A stretch of 46,544 nucleotides of DNA from Muricomes intestini (lineage in GTDB: Bacteria; Bacillota; Clostridia; Lachnospirales; Lachnospiraceae): positions 1-46,544 of the forward strand of contig NZ_SLZZ01000024.1 of NCBI RefSeq assembly GCF_004346165.1, given 5' to 3'. Shown piece by piece: positions 1-7,753 of the stretch (positions are counted from its first letter, which is position 1; every line of letters starts with the position of its first letter). The notes beneath the pieces are model-generated. The model worked only from the letters and a program-made list of their open reading frames with translations. It did no database searches and was not told the DNA's origin. Position numbers and translations under genes: made by a program.

Positions 1-90
1 CCCCTTGAAGACGACGAGGTAGATAGGGCAGAGGTGGAAGTGCAGCAATGCATGGAGCTGACTGTTACTAATAGGTCGAGGGCATAACCA
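1..90 (+). rRNA. 23S ribosomal RNA, 3' end (partial)
   Basis: The first 90 bases match the conserved 3' end of bacterial 23S rRNA, including the AATAGGTCGAGG stretch near 70-81 and the terminal TAACC. The rest of the gene lies left of the window. A run of tRNA genes follows directly and no 5S rRNA is visible between them. The exact 3' end is uncertain by a few bases. Confidence 0.9.
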
Positions 91-160
91 GACAAAGTGA
101 TAGGAGATAAGAAGGATGATTCTTTGTATGTAGTTTTGAAGGTACACAATATTGAAATAT

Positions 161-232
161 TCCTCGATAGCTCAGTGGTAGAGCATTCGGCTGTTAACCG
201 AAGGGTCGTTGGTTCGAGCCCAACTCGGGGAG
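161..232 (+). tRNA. tRNA-Asn (GTT)
   Basis: Full cloverleaf. The acceptor TCCTCGA (161-167) pairs with TCGGGGA (225-231), with discriminator G at 232. The anticodon loop reads CTGTTAA, giving GTT. CCA is not encoded. It is the first tRNA after the 23S gene. Confidence 0.95.
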
Positions 233-295
233 CTTGTAGACCGTGGGCTTAACTTACGGTCTATAAAAATATAATGAGCTATTTAAAAGTAGTAA

Positions 296-367
296 GGCTC
301 CTTGGTCAAGCGGTTAAGACATCGCCCTTTCACGGCGGTAACACGGGTTCGATTCCCGTAGGAGTCA
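296..367 (+). tRNA. tRNA-Glu (TTC)
   Basis: The acceptor GGCTCCT (296-302) pairs with AGGAGTC (360-366), with discriminator A. The anticodon loop has TTC, and the T-arm GGGTTCGATTCCC is intact. CCA is not encoded. Confidence 0.95.
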
Positions 368-371
368 TTGT

Positions 372-460
372 TAGTTTGCCGATGTGGCTCAATTCTTTAA
401 GATTGACTGCGTCAATCTCAGGCAGAGCGCTGGTTACAAATCAGTTGCTCTGAAGTTTAG
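372..460 (+). repeat. Rearranged partial copy of tRNA-Thr
   Basis: Bases 372-394 repeat 462-484 exactly; this covers the leader and 5' quarter of tRNA-Thr, offset by 90 bp. After that the copy stops resembling the tRNA. It forms an 8-bp hairpin (AGATTGAC, loop TGC, GTCAATCT), then has GGCAGAGC again. Bases 429-452 are then an inverted copy of 487-510 (D-arm end plus anticodon arm) with two mismatches. It cannot fold as a tRNA. It looks like the product of template switching or a failed duplication. Confidence 0.75.
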
Positions 461-467
461 GTAGTTT

Positions 468-540
468 GCCGATGTGGCTCAATTGGCAGAGCAGCTGATT
501 TGTAATCAGCAGGTTATCGGTTCGAGTCCGATCATCGGCT
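468..540 (+). tRNA. tRNA-Thr (TGT)
   Basis: The acceptor GCCGATG (468-474) pairs with CATCGGC (533-539), with discriminator T. The anticodon stem CTGAT/ATCAG encloses TTTGTAA, giving TGT. This copy is complete; the sequence just upstream holds a scrambled partial duplicate. Confidence 0.95.
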
Positions 541-582
541 TTGGTCCTTATGTCTTTTGGATGTATTGGACATTATACATGT

Positions 583-656
583 GGACCTTTAGCTCAGTTG
601 GTTAGAGCAATCGGCTCATAACCGATCGGTCCTGGGTTCGAGTCCCCGAAGGTCCA
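583..656 (+). tRNA. tRNA-Met (CAT)
   Basis: The acceptor GGACCTT pairs with AAGGTCC and the discriminator is A. The anticodon loop CTCATAA gives CAT. The first acceptor pair is G-C, so it is not the initiator type. An elongator Met is most likely. A lysidine-modified Ile tRNA also carries a CAT anticodon and cannot be fully excluded from sequence. Confidence 0.9.
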
Positions 657-706
657 CTTTTTAATAATAGGTACTTGATAATTGTATTTGATTAATAATT
701 AAATAT

Positions 707-780
707 GGCCCAGTGGCTCAGTTGGTTAGAGCGCCGCCCTGTCACGGCGGAGGTCGAGAGTTCGAGTCTCTTCTGGGTCG
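707..780 (+). tRNA. tRNA-Asp (GTC)
   Basis: The acceptor GGCCCAG (707-713) pairs with CTGGGTC (773-779), with discriminator G. The anticodon stem CCGCC/GGCGG encloses CTGTCAC, giving GTC. Confidence 0.95.
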
Positions 781-786
781 TTGTGT

Positions 787-859
787 GGGATCTTAGCTCA
801 GCTGGGAGAGCATCTGCCTTACAAGCAGAGGGTCATAGGTTCGAGCCCTATAGGTCCCA
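787..859 (+). tRNA. tRNA-Val (TAC)
   Basis: The acceptor GGGATCT (787-793) pairs with AGGTCCC (852-858), with discriminator A. The anticodon loop CTTACAA gives TAC. It lies only 7 bases after tRNA-Asp. Confidence 0.95.
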
Positions 860-864
860 TATAT

Positions 865-932
865 GCCACAGTGGCGGAACAGGCCAGATGCCCGAGACTT
901 AAAATCCAATTCGTTGGGCGTCCACTTTGGCA
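865..932 (+). pseudogene. Broken tRNA-Leu (TAA-like)
   Basis: It begins like a class II tRNA-Leu (GCCACAGTGGCGGAAC) and keeps the loop sequence ACTTAAAATC and the variable-arm motif GTTGGGCG. It then runs straight into an acceptor-like CTTTGGC, skipping the whole T-arm. It is about 68 nt, against about 85 for an intact tRNA-Leu. The anticodon stem no longer pairs (CGAGA against TCCAA). It is most likely dead. An intact tRNA-Leu follows 115 bases downstream. Confidence 0.75.
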
Positions 933-1046
933 AAGAATACCTTGTATTCCAAGGATTTTATAATTTAATATTTTGCAAATGTGTTTGCATCCCTCCAAAA
1001 TATCCCTTCAAATTCGGAAGGAAAAGGAGAGATTGTTAACAGATTT

Positions 1047-1131
1047 GCCGGTGTGGCGGAATAGGCAGACGCAAAGGACTTAAAATCCTTCGGGAGTTAA
1101 TCCCGTACCGGTTCAAGTCCGGTCACCGGCA
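1047..1131 (+). tRNA. tRNA-Leu (TAA)
   Basis: Class II tRNA with a long variable arm (CGGGAGTTAATCCCG). The acceptor GCCGGTG (1047-1053) pairs with CACCGGC (1124-1130), with discriminator A. The anticodon stem AAGGA/TCCTT encloses CTTAAAA, giving TAA. Its 3' end abuts a broken integrase gene, so it is the probable past attachment site of an integrative element. Confidence 0.95.
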
Positions 1132-1138
1132 GTATTCA

Positions 1139-2015
1139 CTAAAGGCTTAGACAATCAGTTGTTTGAGCCTTTTGCCGTACATAGCCACCCGTCATGGCGG
1201 CGGAAGGAAAATTACCTACAATGGCATTGGCAGTGTTTATTTTTTGGCTATAATCAAAATGTGTATATAGATTAGCTGTAGTGCCAATTGTACTATGACC
1301 AAGCCACTCCTGTATGCATTTTAAGTCTACCCCATTGGTATAGAGCAGTGTAGCGCAGCTGTGCCGAAGGTCGTGAAAACGAATCTTGCGCAGACCAGAT
1401 TTTTTCAATATAAGAGCAAAATGCTGGCTTATATAACCTGGTTTTAAACGTTCGCCCAAATCATTTCTTATTAATGTAATCCAGAGAGTCCAGGCAATAG
1501 GAATCACCACACAGTTCCCGCTGTAGCTGCTGTTTTTGCATGAGCTGTACAAGAGCAGCTTCAAAAGGTGGAACCAGTGGAAGTTTTCTGGTACTGGACT
1601 TTGTTTTTGTCTTGTCCGTAGAAATATGTTGACAATGGCCCTCCAGATAGATATCCGTGACCACATGGTTTATAGAGATGGTCTTACTGACAAATTCAAT
1701 ATGGGACCATTTTATTCCTAAGGCCTCACTTCGACGCATGCCATAAAATGCGGCAAGAATTACACAGATTTCAATCGGGTCTCCGTGTACCGCTTTGAAT
1801 AATTCTGCTAGTTCTTCTGCATTATAATACTAAGATGAGTAATCATTTTCTTCCGGTCGTTCAATGCGGTCTGCCGAGTTTCCCTTAAGCAAGTTGATAT
1901 TTACAGCATACTCCAGGCACTTATGTATATTTGCATGTTTTCGTATTACCGTGTTGGGTTTCACATGATTGTGTTCAAATTCATAGGTATAATAATCCAT
2001 AAAGAAGATAATGAA
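1139..2015 (-). pseudogene. Tyrosine recombinase/integrase, degraded
   Basis: Translation of the minus strand gives a phage/ICE-type integrase. A core-binding (SAM-like) part reads HVKPNTVIRKHANIHKCLEY. The catalytic part has the first Arg in YGMRRSEALGIKW, the H-x-x-R box in HDLRHSCATLL, the next His in EWLGHST and the Tyr in LYTHFD, so every catalytic residue is still encoded. Two lesions break it: an in-frame TAG just before YYNAEELAELF (near 1830) and a frameshift near 1455-1465 after LDYINK. No N-terminal arm or start codon is recognisable before about 2015. It reads toward tRNA-Leu, the normal arrangement for an element integrated at a tRNA 3' end. It is probably the remnant of a lost integrative element. 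Confidence 0.85.
1141..1173. terminator. Terminator after the tRNA array
   Basis: A 14-bp stem (AAAGGCTTAGACAA with TTGTTTGAGCCTTT, two G-T pairs) closes a TCAG loop and ends in a short T run. It sits 10 bases after tRNA-Leu and overlaps the 3' end of the opposing integrase remnant, so it could stop transcription from both sides. Confidence 0.75.
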
Positions 2016-2069
2016 AACGCTCTTTTACAGTGTCAAAAATGTGATTATAATGCAAAGGGAGCATAGAAA

Positions 2070-2141
2070 TTGATTCAATATACTTTGGAAAAGAAATTCA
2101 CCAAACAGCAGGTACAGGAATTATTCTTGCCTGTAGGATAG
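2070..2141 (+). pseudogene. GNAT acetyltransferase, 5' fragment
   Basis: A TTG-started frame encodes a short peptide (IQYTLEKKFTKQQVQELF then LPVG, stop) that resembles the N-terminus of small GNAT-family N-acetyltransferases from Clostridia. Those enzymes are usually around 140 residues; only about 23 codons remain here before a TAG at 2139. Recognition rests on a short stretch from memory, so it is tentative. Confidence 0.35.
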
Positions 2142-2278
2142 ATTTCAAATCATGGCAGATGGCTTTGCGATGCAGAGCTGTAATTTTGAGAATAAGATTT
2201 AGAGGCAATTAATAATGTGTAGATTCCTACTTTAGAGCTGAATATGAACAGAAGATTATAATTGGTGAGGTTAAGGAT

Positions 2279-2593
2279 ATGAAGAGTATATTGGTTATTC
2301 AGGACGGCGGTCGTCCTAACGGAAACACCGTTCAACTTGTAGATGCTTTTATCAATGGAGTGCGGTACGCTGGGCACAAGGTGGAGATTGTGTCTCTTCT
2401 TAGGACAGAAGTAAAGGGGTGCGTGGGTTGTAATGCCTGCCGATATGGCAAACCATGTATACAGAAGGAGGCATTATTCATTGAGAGATTTTACTGCATT
2501 GCCGAGGAAGATAAGAATCCCCCTTTAGGTCGTTATGAAAAGTATCCGTTATTGGGCAACTTGGGGTTGAGTCGGGCGATTATGGGAAGTTAA
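2279..2593 (+). pseudogene. Flavodoxin-family NAD(P)H-dependent oxidoreductase, internally deleted
   Basis: The first ~65 residues match FMN-dependent reductases of the flavodoxin fold: a beta-strand MKSILVIQDGGRPNGNT with the phosphate-binding loop, then the GCVGCNACRYGKPC cysteine motif. The sequence then jumps directly to FIERFYCIAEED and PPLGRYEKYP, which in intact homologues lie roughly 30 residues further on. This removes the segment carrying the ASPLYF loop. After RYEKYP the frame carries unrelated residues and stops at 104 aa, about half the usual length. Two deletion junctions are therefore visible (near 2470 and 2550). The protein would lack most of its flavin pocket. Confidence 0.75.
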
Positions 2594-3027
2594 CAGTAAA
2601 ACCAGGAACTCCGTTCGAACGTGGATTGGTAATTCGTGTTATCCTGCATGGTATATTTATTACGGCTGCTACGGTTTCGGCCTATCAGTTTGGTATCACC
2701 ACAGACAGTCACAGCAAAGGAATGACAATGGCCTTTTTTGTTCTGGCAACTTCACAATTAATCCATGCGATAAACCAGCGTTCTAATATAGACTCTGTTT
2801 TTGCAAGGGGAAATGCACATAACAAAGCATTATATTGCACAATGCTTGTGTCAGGAGTAATTCTTGCTTTTATTATGCTGATCCCTACTCTGCGCCGCTT
2901 TTTCAGTCTTACTACACTTACAACCTTGGAGTGGATGATCGCTTTAGGTCTTTCCCTGCTACCATTAGTACTTGTAGAGATTACAAAAGTTATTATTCGT
3001 ATCCGGCATGAGGAAAAGGCCGGGTAA
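2594..3027 (+). pseudogene. Cation-transporting P-type ATPase, C-terminal fragment
   Basis: The open frame encodes about 140 residues with three or four hydrophobic helices (around VILHGIFITAATVSAYQ, MAFFVLATSQLIHA, MLVSGVILAFIMLIP and LGLSLLPLVLVEITKVI). The pattern FFVLATSQLIHAINQRS matches the C-terminal membrane domain of calcium-type P-type ATPases, where a similar segment precedes the last helices. The catalytic and nucleotide-binding domains (about 700 residues) are absent, and the 5' end joins directly onto the flavodoxin remnant. It cannot pump ions. Any start codon used here (TTG at 2626 is possible) would only yield an isolated membrane piece. Confidence 0.7.
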
Positions 3028-3070
3028 TATATACTTATTGAACTGCTAATGTTCAATAAGGTATGTATTG

Positions 3071-3116
3071 AATAACCGGATGACTTTAAAAACGAAAATC
3101 ATTCGGTTATTTTTAT
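3071..3116. terminator. Rho-independent terminator
   Basis: AATAACCGGATGA pairs with TCATTCGGTTATT (13 bp, one G-T) around an A-rich loop and ends in TTTTTA. It lies 44 bases after the ATPase fragment and is probably its original terminator. Confidence 0.8.
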
Positions 3117-3291
3117 ACCAAAGTATGCAAGAAAAGTTGCCAGTGGCAGGTTTTCTATATAGGAGCTATATCTAATTTTATGTAAACGTCAGAAATAGAG
3201 GTGTCTTCAAAAAGTCAGTACACAAAACAGGTATTTCATTACACTTTCCCCAATAATAGTCTAAAATCCGTTATACTCAACGAGTGAGGCT

Positions 3292-3384
3292 ATGATGAAG
3301 AAAGGAACTATATTAACTGTAATTTTAGTATTAGCTGGTTTGATTTTGGTAAAACCATTTAGTATCTACTTTGGTCATCACTGA
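3292..3384 (+). CDS. Possible 30-aa hydrophobic peptide
   Basis: A 30-codon frame starts ATG ATG AAG AAA and encodes two lysines, a single hydrophobic helix (GTILTVILVLAGLILV) and a short tail KPFSIYFGHH. The shape is that of a small membrane or secreted peptide. GTGAGG upstream is a weak ribosome site. It ends 65 bases before a CPBP protease gene on the same strand; that family often sits next to bacteriocin-like peptides as immunity or processing genes. No homology is recognised. It may equally be the 5' scrap of a larger lost gene, since the surroundings are decayed. Confidence 0.35.
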   Translation: MMKKGTILTVILVLAGLILVKPFSIYFGHH

Positions 3385-3449
3385 ATGAATAATTTGATTG
3401 AGAAAATTTAATTTATTCTAATAAACAAGAAAAAAGGATGGAAAGAGTT

Positions 3450-4259
3450 ATGAAAAAATTAGCAGCTACGGTACTTAGAACAAGTATGTTTTTTATTGGT
3501 TGGGTCCTATTAGTGGAATTGTTTCCAATACCAAACTATGAAAATGCTGCCATCTGGAGATTTTGGGCAGAATTAATCCCTTTCTTGTGTGTAGTGGTGT
3601 TTACTGCTATATTTTGGCTGATTGATAAGCGGAAAATTGGGTTGTGCCTTGTTTCAAAACCTATAAAAAACAGTATTGCAGGTTTGATTATCAGCGCTAT
3701 TTGGCTGGGAGCTGTTACTGCTGTTTTAATGATTTGCGGAGTAATGAAAATAAATGATTATAAGGCAATACCTATGCTGTGGCTGTGGTTGATTTCAGCT
3801 CTTATCAACACCGTAATGCAGGAATTACTTGTCCGTGGATATTTATATCAAATGATAAAATCAAACTATAATATGTTGGCAGCTATAATAGTTACGACAG
3901 CCTTGTTTACATTTATGCATGGAGGCGCTTTTGAGGCTGGAATTATTTCTGTTTTAAATGTTTTATCAATGAGTGTTTTAATGACTATAGTTTTAGAGTA
4001 TACACAATCATTGATTGCACCAATTATTATGCATTTCATCTGGAACGCTGTCGGAGCTATTATTCTAGGGGGAGTATCTCTAGCGGATGATTATCCATAT
4101 TTATTTTCTACTGAATTTAAAGGAAATGGACTATTAACAGGTGGTGTGTCCAAAATCGAGGGGAGTATAGTGGTTTTAATTATAAACATTGTTTTGATCG
4201 CTGGGTTTTGCGTTTTTTCAAGAAGAGCTGATTCATCGGTTACGAAACACTATTTATAA
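3450..4259 (+). CDS. CPBP-family intramembrane metalloprotease
   Basis: A 269-residue polytopic membrane protein with about eight hydrophobic segments. The CPBP (Abi/CAAX protease-like) motifs are in order: QELLVRG (Q124, E125, R129), the FMHGG histidine (H157) and HFIWN (H195, N199). The family's usual first motif is EExxxR; here the first glutamate is glutamine, a variant that also occurs in Firmicute members. Such proteins process prenylated or other peptides inside the membrane, or confer immunity to bacteriocins. The ATG at 3450 fits the AAGGATGG site eight bases upstream; the ATG at 3438 lies inside that site. It is the only intact gene in the 1.1-5.2 kb decayed zone. Substrate unknown. 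Confidence 0.85.
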   Translation: MKKLAATVLRTSMFFIGWVLLVELFPIPNYENAAIWRFWAELIPFLCVVVFTAIFWLIDKRKIGLCLVSKPIKNSIAGLIISAIWLGAVTAVLMICGVMKINDYKAIPMLWLWLISALINTVMQELLVRGYLYQMIKSNYNMLAAIIVTTALFTFMHGGAFEAGIISVLNVLSMSVLMTIVLEYTQSLIAPIIMHFIWNAVGAIILGGVSLADDYPYLFSTEFKGNGLLTGGVSKIEGSIVVLIINIVLIAGFCVFSRRADSSVTKHYL

Positions 4260-5238
4260 AGGAAATCCTGCCAAGAGGCGTTCCATTGACAGCCTTACAA
4301 TTCTGATAATGACAAACTGAAAAGTCGCCTGAAACAGGACGGCTTATAGGGCATGCCGTGAAAACGCAGATTCTTCTTATAGCCTCTTTAAACGGATGTG
4401 ATTTTGCTTCATACGGGTCAGATAATTGGAAGATTAATGCCTCGTAATAAAGCTTCAAAACTGCATATACTGTCCGCATACGTGACTTGGTTCAGAGGAA
4501 AAGTACTAAATCAGAGGCTTGAAGTATTTCTCAAGCTCTTGATTTTGAGCCCCTGACTTAGAACTTTTCTAATCTATTGTTTAAAGACAGGGCTGATGTA
4601 TTTACTAATGCCAAGAAATATAAGGCAGAACTTGATACTTGTCTTAAAGTAAATCAGTAGGAATACAAATTTTGCTAGGTTTTATTTTTATATAAAAGCA
4701 TTTAGATATTCCATGTTATCAAACGTAATTTTGACATAAGATATAGCTATCTTAACAAAATGAGGTGCAGTTTGAAACAAAAACGTAGAGGTAAGCCAAT
4801 AAAAGGGGCATAGCAAACAAACCCTGCACAAATTTTATTTTTATGAAAGGCAGATAGACTACTATTTGCCGTAATCAGAAGTCCGCAATCATATTATCAA
4901 TAATTGTGCATCCTGGTATATTCCTGTTATAGAAGTTTTGCATCGTCCGTCCACAAAGGGAGTGACGTGAAGGAATAAAGCTTGGTTTGATCATGTCACA
5001 CATAAATAAGTCGCAGATGTCTTAACAGGTGGACGACCTATATAATTATGATAAAAAGGTGAAGGAAAATGGGAAAAGAGTAGTGGAAAAGAGGTGTGTC
5101 GTAAATGGTAAAACTTTATGACTGATAATATGAAAATAAATGCCGATAACAGTCCAGTTTTGATTGATTTAAATCCGGTATTTCATTTGGATTAGTTAAC
5201 GATACAAGAAAAGGCTTTAAGGAATGGAGGAATATGAA
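4260..5238. other. About 1 kb without a supportable gene
   Basis: Only short, stop-interrupted frames are present on both strands. Some stretches look like former coding sequence, for example a readable run around 4560-4660 (KDRADVFTNAKKYKAEL) and a minus-strand run near 4890-4960 (NFYNRNIPGCTIIDN). I cannot assign either. An inverted repeat TAAGATA-TAGC-TATCTTA lies at 4737-4754 directly after a TTGACA. A 26-codon frame (MTDNMKINADNSPVLIDLN) near 5110-5192 may be chance. The region is most simply read as eroded mobile or accessory DNA ahead of the ABC operon. Confidence 0.5.
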
Positions 5239-6759
5239 ATGGGAGAAACAATCTTACAACTTGAAAACATTGTAAAATCGTTCCCGGGTGTATTGGCACT
5301 GGATGGTATAGATCTTAATTTGCGTAGTGGTGAAATTCATGCGGTATGTGGCGAGAATGGTGCTGGTAAATCAACGCTGATGAAGGTTGTTTGTGGTGTT
5401 CATCAAGCAGACAAGGGAGAAATGGTTGTAAATGGTATTACCGAGTGCTTTAAGAATCCAATGGAAGCATATAAAAAAGGAATCTCTATCATTTTTCAAG
5501 AGACAAGTCTATTTGAGGAAATGACCGTTCTTGATAATTTGTTTTTGGGTCATGAGAAGACAAAAAAAACCATGGGAATCTCTCATATTGATTATACAGC
5601 GATGAGAGAGGAGGCTACAGAGATATTCAAGAGACTAAATACAACGATAGATTTGGATGCAAAAATCAAGGCGCTAGGTATGGCTCAAAAGCAGATGGTA
5701 GAAATCGCGAAAGCATTAACCTTCAATGCTAATATTATTATTTTTGATGAGCCAACGGCTTCACTGACTCAAAGAGAAGTCGAAGCATTATTTAAGATCA
5801 TTGATGAACTTAAGAAAAGTGGAATGGGAATTGTGTATATTAGTCATCGTTTAGAAGAGATATTTGAAATTAGCGATCGAGTTACCGTTATTCGTGACGG
5901 TAAATATATTTCCACAAAGGATACTAAAAAGACTACTAAGAATGAGCTGGTAGCTGACATGGTTGGTCGTGAGATGGGAGAGTATTATCCGAAAACAGAA
6001 ACAAAAATTGGTGATAAGCTTTTGGAGGTTAAACATTATTACGATCAGGGATTTCTTAACGATATAAATTTCTATTTGAGAAAAGGTGAAATTCTAGGTT
6101 TCTCAGGTTTAGCAGGTGCTGGAAGGACCGAAGTAATGGAATCTCTTTGCGGGTTCACGGAAAGAGCCGCCGGTCAGGTGTTCTTAGAAGGTGAGGAAAT
6201 AAAAATAAACAACTATCGTGACGCTAAAAAAGCAGGCATTGTTTATGTTTCTGAGGATCGTGGTAAATACGGAGTGATTGTCGATATGATAATCAAGCAG
6301 AATATTACCTTACCTCAGTTGCATCGGTTTTCAAAAGCACTAGGTGTGATGGATATTCCGGCCGAGGGAAAGGCCGCAGATAAGTACATTGGCGAGATGG
6401 GAATTAAGGCACCAGATGGTGATTTTTTGGTGGCAAATTTATCGGGTGGAAATCAGCAAAAGGTATCTGTTTCTAAAGCACTGGCACTAAAACCAAAAAT
6501 ATTAATTTTAGATGAGCCTACTAGAGGCGTAGACGTAAGTGCGAAAGCGGAAATTCACAAGATTATTAGTGAGTTAACACAAAAAGGAGTAACGATTATT
6601 ATGATCTCGTCGGAATTACCAGAACTTATCGGTATGTGTGATCGAATTTACGTTATGAAGGAAGGGCGCATCGCCGGAAGCTTTGATAGGGATGAAGTTA
6701 CTCAAGAGAAGATTTTGATAATGGCCCTAGGGACAGAAACTGGAGAGGGGAAAGCATAA
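5239..6759 (+). CDS. Sugar-type ABC transporter, double ATPase subunit
   Basis: 506 residues with two ABC domains, as in RbsA/MglA/XylG. It hydrolyses ATP to drive import of a monosaccharide-like solute through the two permeases encoded next. Domain 1 has an intact Walker A (GENGAGKST, G38-T46), a degenerate signature (ALGMAQKQMVEIAKAL) and Walker B (IIIFDEPTASLT). Domain 2 has the degenerate Walker A usual in this family (GLAGAGRTE), signature LSGGNQQKVSVSKAL and Walker B ILILDEPTRGVD. This asymmetry is normal for the family. The ATG at 5239 is preferred over one at 5224, because GGAGG at 5226-5230 lies eight bases before 5239. It is the first gene of an operon with the permeases and binding protein. 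Substrate not determinable. Confidence 0.93.
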   Translation: MGETILQLENIVKSFPGVLALDGIDLNLRSGEIHAVCGENGAGKSTLMKVVCGVHQADKGEMVVNGITECFKNPMEAYKKGISIIFQETSLFEEMTVLDNLFLGHEKTKKTMGISHIDYTAMREEATEIFKRLNTTIDLDAKIKALGMAQKQMVEIAKALTFNANIIIFDEPTASLTQREVEALFKIIDELKKSGMGIVYISHRLEEIFEISDRVTVIRDGKYISTKDTKKTTKNELVADMVGREMGEYYPKTETKIGDKLLEVKHYYDQGFLNDINFYLRKGEILGFSGLAGAGRTEVMESLCGFTERAAGQVFLEGEEIKINNYRDAKKAGIVYVSEDRGKYGVIVDMIIKQNITLPQLHRFSKALGVMDIPAEGKAADKYIGEMGIKAPDGDFLVANLSGGNQQKVSVSKALALKPKILILDEPTRGVDVSAKAEIHKIISELTQKGVTIIMISSELPELIGMCDRIYVMKEGRIAGSFDRDEVTQEKILIMALGTETGEGKA

Positions 6760-6760
6760 G

Positions 6761-7753
6761 ATGAAAAAACTGAAATTAGCAACAGGAACGGAGTTTTATT
6801 TGGCAGTCCTCCTGTTAGTTGCGTTAATTCTGTTAAGAGTATTAGCTCCAGGTTTTTATACCATGAACAATATAATGAGCTTACTTAATACCTTTAGTTA
6901 TACTCTAATTGCAGCGATAGGGATGAATCTTATTATTATTACATCTAATATTGATGTTTCTACAGGAGCCTTAGTATCGGTAATTTGTTTAGCATTAGCG
7001 GCAGCGGGTAAAGGTGGATTGCCGTTTGCTGGATTATTACCATTAGCGATGCTAATTGGTATGTTGTTAAGTGGTATCAACGGCTTATTTATTACCGGTA
7101 TGAAGATTCCGGCAATTGTAGCTACACTTGCCACGGCTCAGATTTTTCAAGGGATTCTACCGCTAATGGTAGAAGGTTCTATATACGATTTACCGGCAAG
7201 TTTTACATGGTTAGCGTTCGATGCGAAGATATTTGGAGTGATTCCGGCAAGTGTTCTACTTTGTTTAATTGTTACGGTTGCCGCACTTATTTTTATGAAA
7301 TATTCTCGTTTTGCAAAAAAGATATATGCAATCGGCAACAACAAGCAAGGTGCAAGACTGGCGGGGATTGCGGTCGATAAGATCGTTGTAATCACTTATA
7401 TAGTAGCGGGTACACTTTTTGGAGTTGCATCTACGATAATTGCAACTGCGGGACAACGAGTAACGACAACTATGGGAACTGGTTTAGAAATGACTTTGAT
7501 AGCTGCTGTAGTTCTTGGTGGAACAAGTACGGCCGGTGGTTCCGGAAGTATAGTTGGAACGGTGATTGGTGCATTTATTCTGTCAATGATTTCACCAGCG
7601 ATTAATTACCTTGGAATTAGCCCTAACTGGTCAGATGCTGTTAAGGGAGCAATTATCATCATTTCAGTGGTTGTTAGTGGTGCAAGACACATTAAGCGCA
7701 AACGCGTAATTGAGCCCCTGACAGAAAAGCAACTTAGGAAGGAGGCGGCATAG
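6761..7753 (+). CDS. Sugar-type ABC transporter permease (RbsC-like), first
   Basis: 330 residues, mostly membrane helices, belonging to the BPD_transp_2 family of ribose/galactose-type importers. Typical elements are NIDVSTGALVSV in the third-helix region, GRYAIGNN-like KIYAIGNNKQGARLAGI (the cytoplasmic loop contacting the ATPase), and VVLGGTSTAGGSGSIVGTVIGA near the end. It starts one base after the ATPase stop. It forms a heterodimeric channel with the next gene product. Its minus-strand frames are shadows. Confidence 0.93.
   Translation: MKKLKLATGTEFYLAVLLLVALILLRVLAPGFYTMNNIMSLLNTFSYTLIAAIGMNLIIITSNIDVSTGALVSVICLALAAAGKGGLPFAGLLPLAMLIGMLLSGINGLFITGMKIPAIVATLATAQIFQGILPLMVEGSIYDLPASFTWLAFDAKIFGVIPASVLLCLIVTVAALIFMKYSRFAKKIYAIGNNKQGARLAGIAVDKIVVITYIVAGTLFGVASTIIATAGQRVTTTMGTGLEMTLIAAVVLGGTSTAGGSGSIVGTVIGAFILSMISPAINYLGISPNWSDAVKGAIIIISVVVSGARHIKRKRVIEPLTEKQLRKEAA

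Noticed and set aside
705-963. Open reading frames of about 60 codons on the plus strand
   Set aside because: They lie across tRNA-Asp, tRNA-Val and the broken tRNA-Leu and have no ribosome site; the RNA genes explain the sequence.
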